Below, piece by piece: positions 29,749 through 39,700 of a DNA stretch of 64,000 nt (its first letter is position 1; the number at the start of each line of letters is the position of its first letter). The translations under genes and the position numbers were made by a program. Source of the stretch: Nitrobacteraceae bacterium AZCC 2146 (GTDB lineage: Bacteria; Pseudomonadota; Alphaproteobacteria; Rhizobiales; Xanthobacteraceae); NCBI GenBank assembly GCA_036924855.1, contig JBAGRP010000001.1, positions 4,402,001 to 4,466,000 on the forward strand, in the 5' to 3' direction. The notes under the pieces are model-generated. The model did no database searches. It was not told the DNA's origin and saw only the letters and a list, made by a program, of their open reading frames with translations.

Positions 29749-30033
29749 GCGCTTCGCGGCAGACCATCGCGCCTGCCTGGGGCGCTGGCCGGATGCGTAC
29801 CGCTTTCTCGCTGAATTTGTCGGTAGCTCGGCCCCAAATGTGGGTTGTGTATCTCGAAAAAGGGGCGATGAGACAGCGATCTCGTGCGTTTGAATAGTCC
29901 ACGATTTGATTAGCTACCGTGAAGACTGGCTGGTGGCTTTGCTGCTGTTCGCAAGGCCGTGCAGCTGGGCGGTGACGGGCTGGGCCTCGCGGTTGACTAT
30001 CGGCCGACTGCCAGCGTCGAGTGTCAGATCTAT

Positions 30034-30232
30034 CGCTGTCGCTTCCGTTACCTTCCCGTGACAGCCGCGCTCGCGGGCGCCATTTTCCTTATCGACACGC
30101 TGTCGTCGCTCCAGTTTGCGGTAGCTTCTCTCTATGTAATTGTTGTTTTGATTGCCTCCCGTGACCTTCATCGCGGCGGTGTTGTGATCATGGGCGTCAC
30201 TCGCGCACTTCTTACGGACTTCAGTTACGTCC
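30034..30232 (+). pseudogene. Sensor kinase N-terminal membrane segment, fragment
   Basis: The frame reads YLPVTAALAGAIFLIDTLSS, FAVASLYVIVVLIASRDLH and GVVIMGVTRALLTDFSYVL, which resembles the N-terminal membrane region of Bradyrhizobium sensor histidine kinases. It is cut at about 30232, where sequence becomes the 3' end of the livM-like gene on the opposite strand. No kinase domain follows. Confidence 0.45.
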
Positions 30233-31246
30233 TCGCGACTCCAGAAGCTCTCTGCTGCGGGTTAGGCCGTTCGGTCGCAAGATGAGGATCAGCGCCATCA
30301 CAACGCCAAGCCCAATTTCCTGAGTCCCGGCTGGCAGCAAAAAGCTAATGCTGCCGAGCGAGACTCCTTGTTCCAGCGTGCGAAGAATTTCAACCACGAA
30401 GGTCACAACCACGACGCCAACGACAGCTCCGCTCAGGCTACCGATCCCGCCAACGACCAGCATCGACAGAGTAACGAATGTCATTTCTAGATAGAATTCA
30501 TCAACGGTGATATTGCCAAGAAACTGGGCATAAAGTCCTCCTCCGGAGCCGACGATAGCCGCGCTCAAGACGAAGGCAATTAAGCGTTGGCGGACGATGC
30601 GGACGCCAGATGCCTTGGCGGCAACATCATCGTCGCGCGACGCCCGCAACATCAGACCCCAGTGCGAGATCTGGAACAAATAGGCAGCGCCAATGGCGCC
30701 AAGGGCAAAAGCAAGGCCGATCCAAGGATCCACGATGGTCGGCAGACGGGCCAGTGAACCAGCGCCGGCGGTGACCGAATCCCAATTGGAATAGAATCTC
30801 TGCACGATAATGAGGAATGCAAATGTCGCGATCGATGCCGCGATGCCGCGCAGTCGCAGGATGGCGATGCCCGATCCCAGAGCCACCACCGCCGGAAGCA
30901 GCATGGCGCCCGCTTGTGCCACCAGAAATGGATATTGCTTATCCTGCAGAAAACTCGGTAGCCCGGTCAGCATGAGCTGTTTCCACTCCGGATCGGCGGT
31001 TGCCCAGCCGGCCGCGTACGCGCCGATACAAACGAAGGCGATATGGCCGAACGACACAATACCGGAATTGCCGACGAAAATGTAAATTCCGACGACAATT
31101 GTCATGCGAAGTAACATTTCGGTGAGGGTGAGCTGCAGATGTTGTCTAAAGTCGGTCAGCACACCGACCGTCACTAGCAATGCCAGGCAGCAGCCGAGAA
31201 TGATTGGGGCGCGATGCCGCACTAAAATCTCGATTGCTCCCTTCAT
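30221..31246 (-). CDS. livM: Branched-chain amino acid-type ABC permease LivM
   Basis: 341-aa inner-membrane permease with about nine hydrophobic segments. LivM hallmarks are seen: IYIFVGNSGIVSFGHIAFVCIGAY near the N-terminus, GLMLRASRDDDVAAKASGV (the ATPase-contacting EAA-like loop) and VVGGIGSLSGAVVG. ATG 31246 is used; the open frame extends through GTG and TTG codons to 31279, which would overlap livH. It is the last gene of the livG-livF-livH-livM array. The real substrate may be an amino acid, urea, amide or aromatic acid. Confidence 0.9.
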   Translation of the reverse strand: MKGAIEILVRHRAPIILGCCLALLVTVGVLTDFRQHLQLTLTEMLLRMTIVVGIYIFVGNSGIVSFGHIAFVCIGAYAAGWATADPEWKQLMLTGLPSFLQDKQYPFLVAQAGAMLLPAVVALGSGIAILRLRGIAASIATFAFLIIVQRFYSNWDSVTAGAGSLARLPTIVDPWIGLAFALGAIGAAYLFQISHWGLMLRASRDDDVAAKASGVRIVRQRLIAFVLSAAIVGSGGGLYAQFLGNITVDEFYLEMTFVTLSMLVVGGIGSLSGAVVGVVVVTFVVEILRTLEQGVSLGSISFLLPAGTQEIGLGVVMALILILRPNGLTRSRELLESRGRN

Positions 31247-31265
31247 CCGCGGCACTGCTCGTCTA

Positions 31266-32180
31266 TCACACCCGTTCAATTGCGCTCTTCATCTGAACCA
31301 GGCCCCCGGGTCGCAGCAATAGAACCAGGATAACGACCGCGAATACGAACGCTTCCCGGAAGCCGCGCAAATCGGGCGGCAAATAGACCTGAAGAAAGGT
31401 GACGATGATACCGACTAAAAATCCACCCATTACGGAGCCGACCAGGCTTCCCATACCGCCGATCACGACTGCGACGAACGCATATAGGGCCAGCGGAACG
31501 CCCATTGCATGGCTGAGCGAGCCCGACTGCGTCAGATAGAGCAAGGAAACAACGGCAGCGAGCATGCCACTGATCGCAAAAGCGAACCCAATAACGACGT
31601 TCCCCCGCACGCCAAGATACTGCGCCATACGAAAATCCTCGGCGGATGCCCTCATCTGTATTCCAACTAACGTGTGCTTGAGAAACACTGTCAAGGCGCA
31701 CATCAACATCAGCGTGACCGTAATCGTGACGATCTGCAACAGAGGCAAATGCAGCCCGCCGATAAGAATTTGCGTGTTAAGTTCGGACCACAGGTTCACT
31801 GCTTTAGGCCGCGAGCCGTAAATCATCAGCACCCCGTTCTGAATGATATAGCTTACCGCGAACGAGGCGATCATCAGCGTCGAAGAGGATGCCCGCCGCA
31901 ACGGGCGGAAGACGAGAGCATCCGTCAACAACGCTATCACGATTAAAATCAGGCAAATCGAGGGGATGAGCGCGGGCCAGCTCCAGGCGCCGATCAGCAT
32001 TCGCGCAGTTACGTCGGTCGAGGGCGCGATGAGAGCATAGCAGCCGATCGTAATGAAGTCGCCTTGAGCGAAATTTATCAAGCGAAGAATGCCAAACTGT
32101 AACCCGATGCCCAAGGCGACGAGCGCGTAAATGCTCCCCAGACTGAGCGCGTCGATGATATTTTGCGGGAGCTCGTTCAC
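31266..32180 (-). CDS. livH: Branched-chain amino acid-type ABC permease LivH
   Basis: 304-aa permease of normal family length. Typical motifs: IIDALSLGSIYALVALGIGL at the N-terminus, RLINFAQGDFITIGCY, GIQMRASAEDFRMAQYLGV (ATPase-contact loop) and VVIGGMGSLVGSVMGG near the end. It pairs with LivM to form the membrane channel. It follows livF by 33 bp and precedes livM by about 20 bp, so all four genes are probably one transcript. Confidence 0.92.
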   Translation of the reverse strand: MNELPQNIIDALSLGSIYALVALGIGLQFGILRLINFAQGDFITIGCYALIAPSTDVTARMLIGAWSWPALIPSICLILIVIALLTDALVFRPLRRASSSTLMIASFAVSYIIQNGVLMIYGSRPKAVNLWSELNTQILIGGLHLPLLQIVTITVTLMLMCALTVFLKHTLVGIQMRASAEDFRMAQYLGVRGNVVIGFAFAISGMLAAVVSLLYLTQSGSLSHAMGVPLALYAFVAVVIGGMGSLVGSVMGGFLVGIIVTFLQVYLPPDLRGFREAFVFAVVILVLLLRPGGLVQMKSAIERV

Positions 32181-32213
32181 CGGTCGTCTCCTAAGAGGCG
32201 GTCGACCGTTCTA

Positions 32214-32945
32214 TTATAAGCCAAAATACGCCTCTTTGATTGCCTGGCCGTCCTTCAGCTCCGCCGCCGTTCCGTGCAGTCTAATCTCGCCGGCCCTCAA
32301 CAGGTAAATGCGGTCGGCGTGTTTGACAATACGGCGCGAGCTTTGCTCATTGATGAGCAGCGTAAGCTTCTCCCGGGCGCGCAGGTCGAGCAGAATCCTG
32401 TAAATCTGGTCGATGATTTTCGGGGCCAGCCCGAAAGAAGGTTCATCGATTAGGATCATCGGCGCGCGGGTCATCAGCGCCCGGGCAATTGCCAGTATTT
32501 GCTGCTCGCCACCCGAGAGCCGTCCGGCGGGAGTGGAGCGACGCTCTTTTAGGGCAGCGAAATAATCCAATATTCGGATAAGGTCCTTTGCCGCGTCGCG
32601 CCGATCGCCGTGCCGGCTGACACCGATCAACAAGTTCTCTTCGACCGTCAGGCTGCCGAAGATGTGCCTGCCCTCAGGCAGCAGAGACAATCCTAGCCGC
32701 GCGATCTTGTCAGGCGACATGCCGATGATGTTCTGTCCGCGAAAGCGGATCGTTCCCTTGCTGGCGGCCACGCCTCCGGCAATCGCCGAGAGAAGGGTCG
32801 ATTTGCCGGCACCGTTCGGCCCGATGATGCCGACGACCTCGCCTTCAGCGACCGTCAGCGAGACGTCGCGCAAAGCGACGACTTCACTGTAGCGCACGTG
32901 CAAGCCCTCGACTGCGAGGAACGGCTCGGCGATCCCGCTCGTCAT
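32214..32945 (-). CDS. livF: Branched-chain amino acid-type ABC ATPase LivF
   Basis: 243-aa ATPase. Walker A GPNGAGKST near 43-51, Q-loop region LLPEGRHIFGSLTVEENL, signature LSGGEQQILAIARAL, Walker B MILIDEPSFGLAP, and the switch region LLINEQSS, where the usual catalytic-switch His position is Asn-Glu-Gln as is normal for LivF. The start codon overlaps the livG stop by 4 bp, indicating coupled translation. Confidence 0.93.
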   Translation of the reverse strand: MTSGIAEPFLAVEGLHVRYSEVVALRDVSLTVAEGEVVGIIGPNGAGKSTLLSAIAGGVAASKGTIRFRGQNIIGMSPDKIARLGLSLLPEGRHIFGSLTVEENLLIGVSRHGDRRDAAKDLIRILDYFAALKERRSTPAGRLSGGEQQILAIARALMTRAPMILIDEPSFGLAPKIIDQIYRILLDLRAREKLTLLINEQSSRRIVKHADRIYLLRAGEIRLHGTAAELKDGQAIKEAYFGL

Positions 32946-33685
32946 TCCTCGATACCGAGATATGCGGCGACGAACCCCTCGTGTTGTTGGATCTTATCGG
33001 GAGTGTCCTCCGCTATCGTACGGCCGCCATCTAGCACGTGAATGCGGTCGCTGATGCCCATGACAACTCGCATGTTGTGCTCGATAAGCAGGACGCCGCA
33101 GCCGAAGGTTGCCGGAATGGATCGGATCAGCGCCATTAGGTGCGCGCACTCGGAATCGGACATGCCCGCGGTCGGTTCGTCGAGCAACAGGAAAGCCGGG
33201 GTGACGACGAGCGCGCGGGCGATAGCGACGAGCTGTTGATCGGCGTAAGCCAGCGCTGAAGCGAGCAATTGCGCTTTGTCGGCGAGATCGATCCAGCCGA
33301 GCACCTTCATTGCCAGCGCCTTGGCGGCACGTCGGGAGAGCCCAAGACTGACCGCGGTCACCTCGACGTTGTCGAGCACGGTCATATCCTTGAACAGGCG
33401 ACCGGCCTGGAAAGTTCGCGCAACACCCGCTCGGCGGAAAAAATCGGGCTGCCAACCAGAGGCATCATGGCCGTCGAGGAGCACTCGGCCAGCGCTCGGC
33501 CGCTGAAACCCGCTGAGACAATTCACCAGAGTTGTTTTGCCGGCACCGTTCGGTCCAATGAGACCGAACACTTCGCGCCGATGGATGGCCAGCTTGACTC
33601 CGGAAAGCGCAGCCAATCCGTCGAAATGAACGGCGACGCCCTCAACTGCCAATTGCACCGAATTTGGGAAAGCCGAGGCTTCCAT
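32942..33685 (-). CDS. livG: Branched-chain amino acid-type ABC ATPase LivG, variant signature
   Basis: 247-aa ATPase. Walker A GPNGAGKTT, LivG-type NCLSGFQRPSAGRV, ARTFQAGRLFKDMTVLDNVE, Walker B FLLLDEPTAGMSD and switch His in LLIEHNMRVVM. The ABC signature region reads LAYADQQLVAIARAL, where LivG proteins usually have L-YG-QR; the conserved Gly is Ala, which could weaken ATP hydrolysis. It is the first ABC gene of the cluster, 590 bp from the binding-protein gene. Confidence 0.9.
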   Translation of the reverse strand: MEASAFPNSVQLAVEGVAVHFDGLAALSGVKLAIHRREVFGLIGPNGAGKTTLVNCLSGFQRPSAGRVLLDGHDASGWQPDFFRRAGVARTFQAGRLFKDMTVLDNVEVTAVSLGLSRRAAKALAMKVLGWIDLADKAQLLASALAYADQQLVAIARALVVTPAFLLLDEPTAGMSDSECAHLMALIRSIPATFGCGVLLIEHNMRVVMGISDRIHVLDGGRTIAEDTPDKIQQHEGFVAAYLGIEE

Positions 33686-33708
33686 TTCTCATTCCCGACG
33701 CGTGGCAC

Positions 33709-33804
33709 TCACCGCCAGTTGGATGGGAGATCGATAATCGGGATCCTGGTCTGTTTGGTGAGCACGGACCTGCCGCTGACAAACGCGGTGCTTTCACCTG
33801 CCAT
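33709..33804 (-). CDS. Possible small ORF upstream of livG
   Basis: 31-codon frame (AGESTAFVSGRSVLTKQTRI, then PIIDLPSNWR) with an AGGAAG ribosome site 6-7 bp before its ATG, ending 23 bp before livG. It could be a leader peptide or the end of a lost gene. No homolog recognised. Confidence 0.25.
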   Translation of the reverse strand: MAGESTAFVSGRSVLTKQTRIPIIDLPSNWR

Positions 33805-34274
33805 CGTATCTTCCTAGCTGACTGGTACATTCTCGGCGAGTTTACCATCCCGATTTCGCAAGGTCGAGGATTTTAGCTTGATACGTGCAGGCAAGCGCCG
33901 GCTCCGCGGAACGCCACGAGAGCTTCTGCCGTGCGCCCACTGCAGCGCGTTGAAAAGTTTGGATCGCTGAGTGGCCGCATTACGATCATTCACCTTTGCG
34001 GCCGCAGTCCCAGTGCGTTCCGGCGACGACGAGCGTCTGGGGTCCTCGCCGCGTGAAATCGCGGAGCAATGGCGTCGTGAACTTCCGCCCAAGGAAGAAA
34101 TGGTGTGATGCGGAGCGCGGCTCTAAGGCCGTCAGCCTCACGGTGATCAGGTTTTGAATAAATCCGGCAGGGCGGAGGCGTATATCGCCGCGGTGAGCGC
34201 GCACAACTGGAGAAACGGCGAACTAAAATGAAGGCTAAGCATGCAGGGGCCGATTATTCGCCGCTGTTTGCGCG
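33805..34274. other. Gap between livG and the binding-protein gene
   Basis: No gene is convincingly supported. Short frames on both strands around 33970-34205 look partly protein-like but match nothing I know; they may be remains of a lost gene that once sat between the transporter genes. Confidence 0.35.
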
Positions 34275-35483
34275 TTACCGTTTCAACCGATAGAGAACGT
34301 CGTTCGGAATTGGCTCGCTGAGCCGCCAGGAATCAACCACTTCGCCAATTTGATTGCTGATCGATACGATCAGAAATGGCGACCGAACTTGGATGTGCAA
34401 CTTCTCCGTAAAGGATCGCGGGCCGAGGATGGAGGGCTCGTCGTGATAGGTATTTAGCGTGGCGACGACCTTTTCCGCATCGACCGTGCCGGTCTGCTCC
34501 ACGGCCTTCGCCCACAGCTGCAGGAAAGCATAGATCGGAAAGGCAAACTGTGTCACTGGCCCATCTTTGAACATCTGCTTGTACCGGGCAATCAGCTCTC
34601 CGATAGCAGGCCGCGGATCATCATGATACACCGACGCCTGAACTGGGACGTAAAAGTTGGTCAAATGGGGAACCCCACCGAGCCAATAGGTGCCGTCAAA
34701 TGCGCTGCTCGCGAGGATCGGTAGTTCTATGCCAGCCGCGCGAATCTGACGGATGGCACTAGAGCCTCCTGGCAAATAACTGCATAACATGACCACGTCG
34801 ACTTTTCCTGCGCTAATCGCTGCGCGCAATCGCGTCACCTGGGAGGCGATCGACACGTCATCGTTCCTGAACGTGTCCCGGCCGACAATTTTGCCACCCT
34901 CTTTTGGGAATAACCAATCGAACCCGGAGCATACCGACTTAGTGTACTCTATGCTGTCGTCCAGAAGCACGTACGCATTGCGGAAGCCCTTTTTCTGGTA
35001 GCCCCATTCCGCGAGCGAGGCGCCCTCCAATTGCGCAGCGACCCCCGCCGTGAACGTGAGCGGACCTACACCAGCAACACCTGCCTTAGCATCCTCAGCG
35101 CAGAGGAAAATGCCGATCTTGCCAGCCTTTTCCGACTGCGTCAGGGCGGCAGCTCCGTAGTCGTAGTCGCAGGTACCGATAACCACGTCGGCACCCAGCC
35201 GGAGCACCTCTAGACCAGCTCTGGCGCCCTCGGCGCGATCAGATTTGGTGTCAGCGAACACCGCCCTTAGCCGTCTACCGAGTAAACCACCCTTGACATT
35301 AACATCATCGATGAAGACTTGCGCCATCTTCGCGCTATTGTCGTCGTAAGCGGCAACCGGGCCAGACAGGGCGACGGCAAATCCAATGACAATATCGTCC
35401 GCGGCTCTCGCAGCTGGGCTGATGCTCGCTGAACCCACTAGGCCAAGTATCAGTATTGCGCCTAACCATTCGATCAGTTTCAT
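34275..35483 (-). CDS. ABC transporter substrate-binding protein (LivK-type, Peripla_BP_6)
   Basis: 402-aa periplasmic binding protein. ATG 35483 opens a signal peptide (WLGAILILGLVGSASISPAA, cleavage near ARA-AD); an open extension to 35582 is not needed. The mature part follows the LivK/AmiC pattern: DIVIGFAVALSGPVAAYDDN, GGLLGRRLRAVFADTKSD, DVVIGTCDYDYG and a C-terminal ILGPRSF. It probably feeds the livGFHM gene products downstream in the same direction. Ligand unknown. Confidence 0.88.
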   Translation of the reverse strand: MKLIEWLGAILILGLVGSASISPAARAADDIVIGFAVALSGPVAAYDDNSAKMAQVFIDDVNVKGGLLGRRLRAVFADTKSDRAEGARAGLEVLRLGADVVIGTCDYDYGAAALTQSEKAGKIGIFLCAEDAKAGVAGVGPLTFTAGVAAQLEGASLAEWGYQKKGFRNAYVLLDDSIEYTKSVCSGFDWLFPKEGGKIVGRDTFRNDDVSIASQVTRLRAAISAGKVDVVMLCSYLPGGSSAIRQIRAAGIELPILASSAFDGTYWLGGVPHLTNFYVPVQASVYHDDPRPAIGELIARYKQMFKDGPVTQFAFPIYAFLQLWAKAVEQTGTVDAEKVVATLNTYHDEPSILGPRSFTEKLHIQVRSPFLIVSISNQIGEVVDSWRLSEPIPNDVLYRLKR

Positions 35484-36787
35484 CACACACCCGCCAGCTT
35501 CCGAGAGCTTGGTCTTCGCAATGGCAAGCTTGACGAAAACCTTGTACCGCTTCAACGCCGTTCGCAAGATCCTTGACCGCACCTGGATCGACCCTGACCA
35601 ATGCGAGCGCTGGCCTGAATCTCTACGCCAGTTCCGCCGTCATTGCACCCCCGTTGGTTAGGGTCTGTGGCGACTATTGCGTATGAGAGAGGCTTTTCAT
35701 CAATTTGCTCCGTGCGACGACAGTCACTCTGCTGCGACGCTTGGAATTGGAGGGGCAACTCGGGGCACCCCCACACGTCGACCGGTGCCTCTAGTCAGAG
35801 CTGAATCGGATCGTTCGGTCGGCGTCGCGATAGACACCTTCTTCTAAGATCCTGTTGACCGCTGCGGCCGCCAGCCTTTGATCCCTAGCGGAATTAGCCG
35901 GCTTTATGGGCGAGCGCCATAAACCTTCGTATCGTTCCGTGGCCCTTTGGATGACCCGACGGTTACCTTCGTGCAATTGAGCCGCTGATTGCGATCGTCT
36001 AGGCTGCATGCTGCGCGGTCCGGCGCTGCTGCAGAACATTTGACTTGTCGAGAGGCTCATTTCGATCACCATGAAAACAGTCAAGCGCCTTGTGGCTGTC
36101 GCCGGCGCGCTACTGCCTTTTGGGGTTGGGGCCGCGGGAATATCGAAGCGCCGACGGGGGGCGCCATGACTCTCCGCTCGATTCCTTGAATAGGATGTCG
36201 TGGTTCATGGTCTGCATCATTCGGCGACGCGTAGTTTTCGACCACGCTGCAGCCCTTAACGAGCACGCCCCGATCCCTAGACATGCCCCGGCTGAGCTGC
36301 CTCTGGCAGACGATGGATCGAAACTTGGGGGGTATAACTATGGCGGGCGCCTCGATCGAAAGTGGGGTCTGACGATTCCCGAATCCCATCATTACGGGCT
36401 TTGCGATGACACTACCTCGAAGGCCATCGCTCATAACGATGGGGCGGCTCCGCCGAATATAAAGTCCGGGCGAGCCAAGGGAACGACGCAGCTTTACATC
36501 ATGCCACAAGGAAAGATGAACAGCCGCGAAATCGAGTCGGCGACCGGACACGCCGGTCGGCTTCCGTCCATCTCGGCCGCACTTTCTCTCCACGGCATTG
36601 CCGAGTCGCGCCATCAAAGGTCGGCATCTGATTCGTCGCACGAGCGTGCCATCTCTTACGTGCACCGCCGCATCCCGTCTCCGGCACAAGACGGGAGCCG
36701 TTGAGCTGGTACCGAAACGACGGGCCAGACGTTCAGATTCAACTAAAGATATAGCACTAAATTACAGCCAACGGCGGAGCACGGTAA
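35484..36787. other. 1.3-kb gap without a supported gene
   Basis: Long frames exist on both strands between 36081 and 36704, but they mirror each other, lack ribosome binding sites and contain no known motif. A minus-strand end RLAAAAVNRILEEGVYRDAD (stop near 35793) looks somewhat protein-like but cannot be extended into a gene. The last 60 bp before 36788 are AT-rich and may hold the promoter of the kinase gene. Confidence 0.4.
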
Positions 36788-39700
36788 TTGGAGCCATCGT
36801 TTCAATTCGACGCACTAGGAGAAGATGGCTTTCAGGTCTTGTTGGAGGACAGTGAGCGCGTCTTGTGCCGAGGGTGGCGCCTGGGCAGAAATGGCAGCCG
36901 CAGCCCCATATTGGTCGTACTGCCTGCTGTAGAGCGCCCGTCGCCCTTGAGCCTCGAACGCCTCGCCCACGAATATGGGTTGAAGGATGAGCTAGACGGA
37001 GTGTGGGCCCTGCGTCCGCTTGAGCTCGAATCCGACCGCGCTCGAACAAAACTGGTGTTCGAGGACCCTGGCGGCGAGCCGCTCGTGCTGCTGCTCGGCG
37101 CGCCCATGGAAATGGGGAGCTTCTTGCGCCTCGCCATCGGCACAGCCGCTGCCGTGAGCAAGATGCATCAACACGGCCTCGTCCACAAGGATATCAAGCC
37201 GGCTAATATCCTGGTGAACTGCGCTGATGGGCGGGTGCGCCTCACCGGGTTCGGTCTTGCGTCACGCTTACCGCGCGAGCGGCAGGCGCCCGAACCGCCC
37301 GAAATCATCGCCGGAACGCTCGCTTACATGGCGCCCGAACAGACCGGACGGATGAATCGCTCGATCGACTCACGCAGTGACCTCTACGCCCTGGGCGTCA
37401 CGTTCTACGAGATGCTAACGGGAGCGCTGCCGTTCAACGCGTCCGATCCGATAGAATGGGTGCACTGCCACGTTGCGAGGCGGCCGGTGGCGCCCGCCGA
37501 GCGGCTGAATGATATCCCGAATGCCACCTCGGCAATCATTATGAAGCTGCTCGCAAAAACGGCCGAGGAGCGCTACCAGACTGCGGGCGGCCTTGAGAGT
37601 GATTTGAGACGCTGCTTGGCCGAATGGAAAGCCTTAGATCTCATCGGAGACTTCCCACTAGGCCAACAGGACACGCCCAACCGGCTACTGATTCCCGAGA
37701 AATTGTACGGACGAGCGCGCGACATCGAGACCTTACGCGCCGCTTTTGACCGTGTCATCCAGAGCGGCACCCCGGAACTGGTGCTGGTCTCCGGGTATTC
37801 CGGAATTGGTAAATCTTCGGTCGTCAATGAACTGCATAAGGTGCTCGTCCCAGCGCGCGCCCTGTTCGCCGCGGGCAAGTTCGATCAATATAAACGCGAT
37901 ATCCCTTATTCGACGCTGGTGCAGGCTTTTCGGAGCCTCGTCCGACCTCTTCTCGGGAAGAGCGACATCGAACTGAACGGTTGGCGTGACACCCTTCTGG
38001 AGGCGCTGGGCCCGAACGGACGGCTCATGATCGACCTCGTACCCGAACTGAAGCTGATTATCGGAGAACAGCCGGCGCTTCCAGACCTTCCGCCACAGGA
38101 CGCGCAACGGCGCTTCCAGCTAGTGTTTCGGCGGTTGATCGGCGTGTTCGCGCGACCCGAACATCCACTTGCACTTTTTCTCGACGACTTGCAGTGGGTC
38201 GACACAGCCACGCTGGACCTCATGGAGCACTTGTTCATACAGCCAGACGTTCGGCATCTGATGTTGATTGGCGCCTACCGGGACAATGAAGTCGATCCCG
38301 CTCACCCGCTCATGCGCAAGCTCGTGGCGATCCGTAATGCGGGCGTGCTTGTCCGGGAGATCAAGCTCGGGCCTCTGTCCCATGAAGACGTGGGGCAGCT
38401 GATTGCCGATACGGTTCGCTGCGAACGTGCGCGCGCCGCCCCGCTCACGCAGCTCGCGCACGAAAAAACCGCTGCGAACCCGTTTTTCCTGATCCAGTTT
38501 CTTCAGGTGCTTGCCGAACGAGGTTTGCTCACGTTCGAACACGACCAGGCGCGGTGGTCGTGGGACCTCGATCGCATTCATGCCAAGGGTTACACCGATA
38601 ATGTGGTGGACCTCATGGTCACCAGGCTCACGCGCCTCCCCGCCGAAACCCGGACGGCGCTCCAGGAGTTGGCCTGTCTCGGCAACGTCGCCGCGATCAC
38701 GATGCTTTCGACCGTTCTGGGGGTCTCGGAGGAGCAGATCCACACCAATCTGTGGGAAGCTGTCCGTCAGGAACTGGTCGAGCGTAGGGAAGGCTCCTAC
38801 AGGTTCATCCATGACCGGGTACAGGAGTCTGCCTACGCGCTGATCCCGGAAGCTTTGCAGGCCGAGACGCACCTTCGAATAGGAAGGCTGCTCGCGGCAC
38901 ACACACCTCCCGAAAAGCGGGAGGAGGCGATCTTCGAGATCGTCAATCAGCTCAACCGCGCCACGGCTTTGATCACCTTACGCGACGAGCGGGAGCAACT
39001 CGCCGGGTTCAACCTGATCGCGGGCAAACGCGCGAAGGCGTCGAGCGCGTACGCCTCGGCCCTGAGCTATCTCGCCACAGCCGGGCTGGTGCTGGCGGAG
39101 GACCGCTGGGAGCGGTGCTACCGTCTCGTGTTCGCGATAGAGCTCGATCGCGCTGAGTGCGAATTTCTGACTGGCGACTTGGCCGCGGCGAACGAGCGAC
39201 TTTTGACCCTGTCCCAGCGCGCGGCAAATATAGTCGATAAATCCGCCGCCACGTGTTTGCGGATTGTCCTCAACCTAACGCTTGATCGCCAAGAGCATGC
39301 CGTTGAAATCGGCCTCGAATATCTCCGGGGGGTCGGCATCGCGTGGCCGCCTCACCCAACGGAGGCGGAGGCATGGCAGGAATACGAACGCATGCGGGAG
39401 CAGCTTGGCGGTCGGCCGATCGAAGCGCTGTTCGATCTGCCACTGATTTTGGATCCGGCCTGGCGCGGCACGATGGAGGTTCTAATGAATCTCTGCACGC
39501 CGGCGTTCTTCAACGACAAGAATCTGTGGGTGCTGGTCCTGCTCAGGATGGCGAGCCTGAGCATCGAGCATGGCAATAGCGATGCATCTTGTTTCGCCTA
39601 CGCATATCTGGTCATGATCGTCGGATCCCGCTTCGGCGACTACCGAACGGCGTATCGCTTCACTCAGCTCAGTTTTGATCTGATGGAGAAGAAGGGGCTC

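Larger units (their letters stand above)
27259..29800 (+). mobile_element. IS66-family insertion sequence 1, complete
   Basis: 2542-bp element bounded by inverted repeats gtacgcatccg-c-agcgcc (left from 27259; right end reads the same inward from 29800; 18 of 22 positions identical). It is flanked by an exact 8-bp target duplication CGCTTTCT (27251-27258 and 29801-29808), the length expected for IS66. It carries tnpA, tnpB and tnpC in the standard order with intact frames, so it looks recently inserted and possibly still active. Confidence 0.95.

Noticed and set aside
36081..36704. Two roughly 200-aa mirror ORFs
   Set aside because: They lie on opposite strands of the same GC-rich DNA and neither contains a recognisable motif or start signal.
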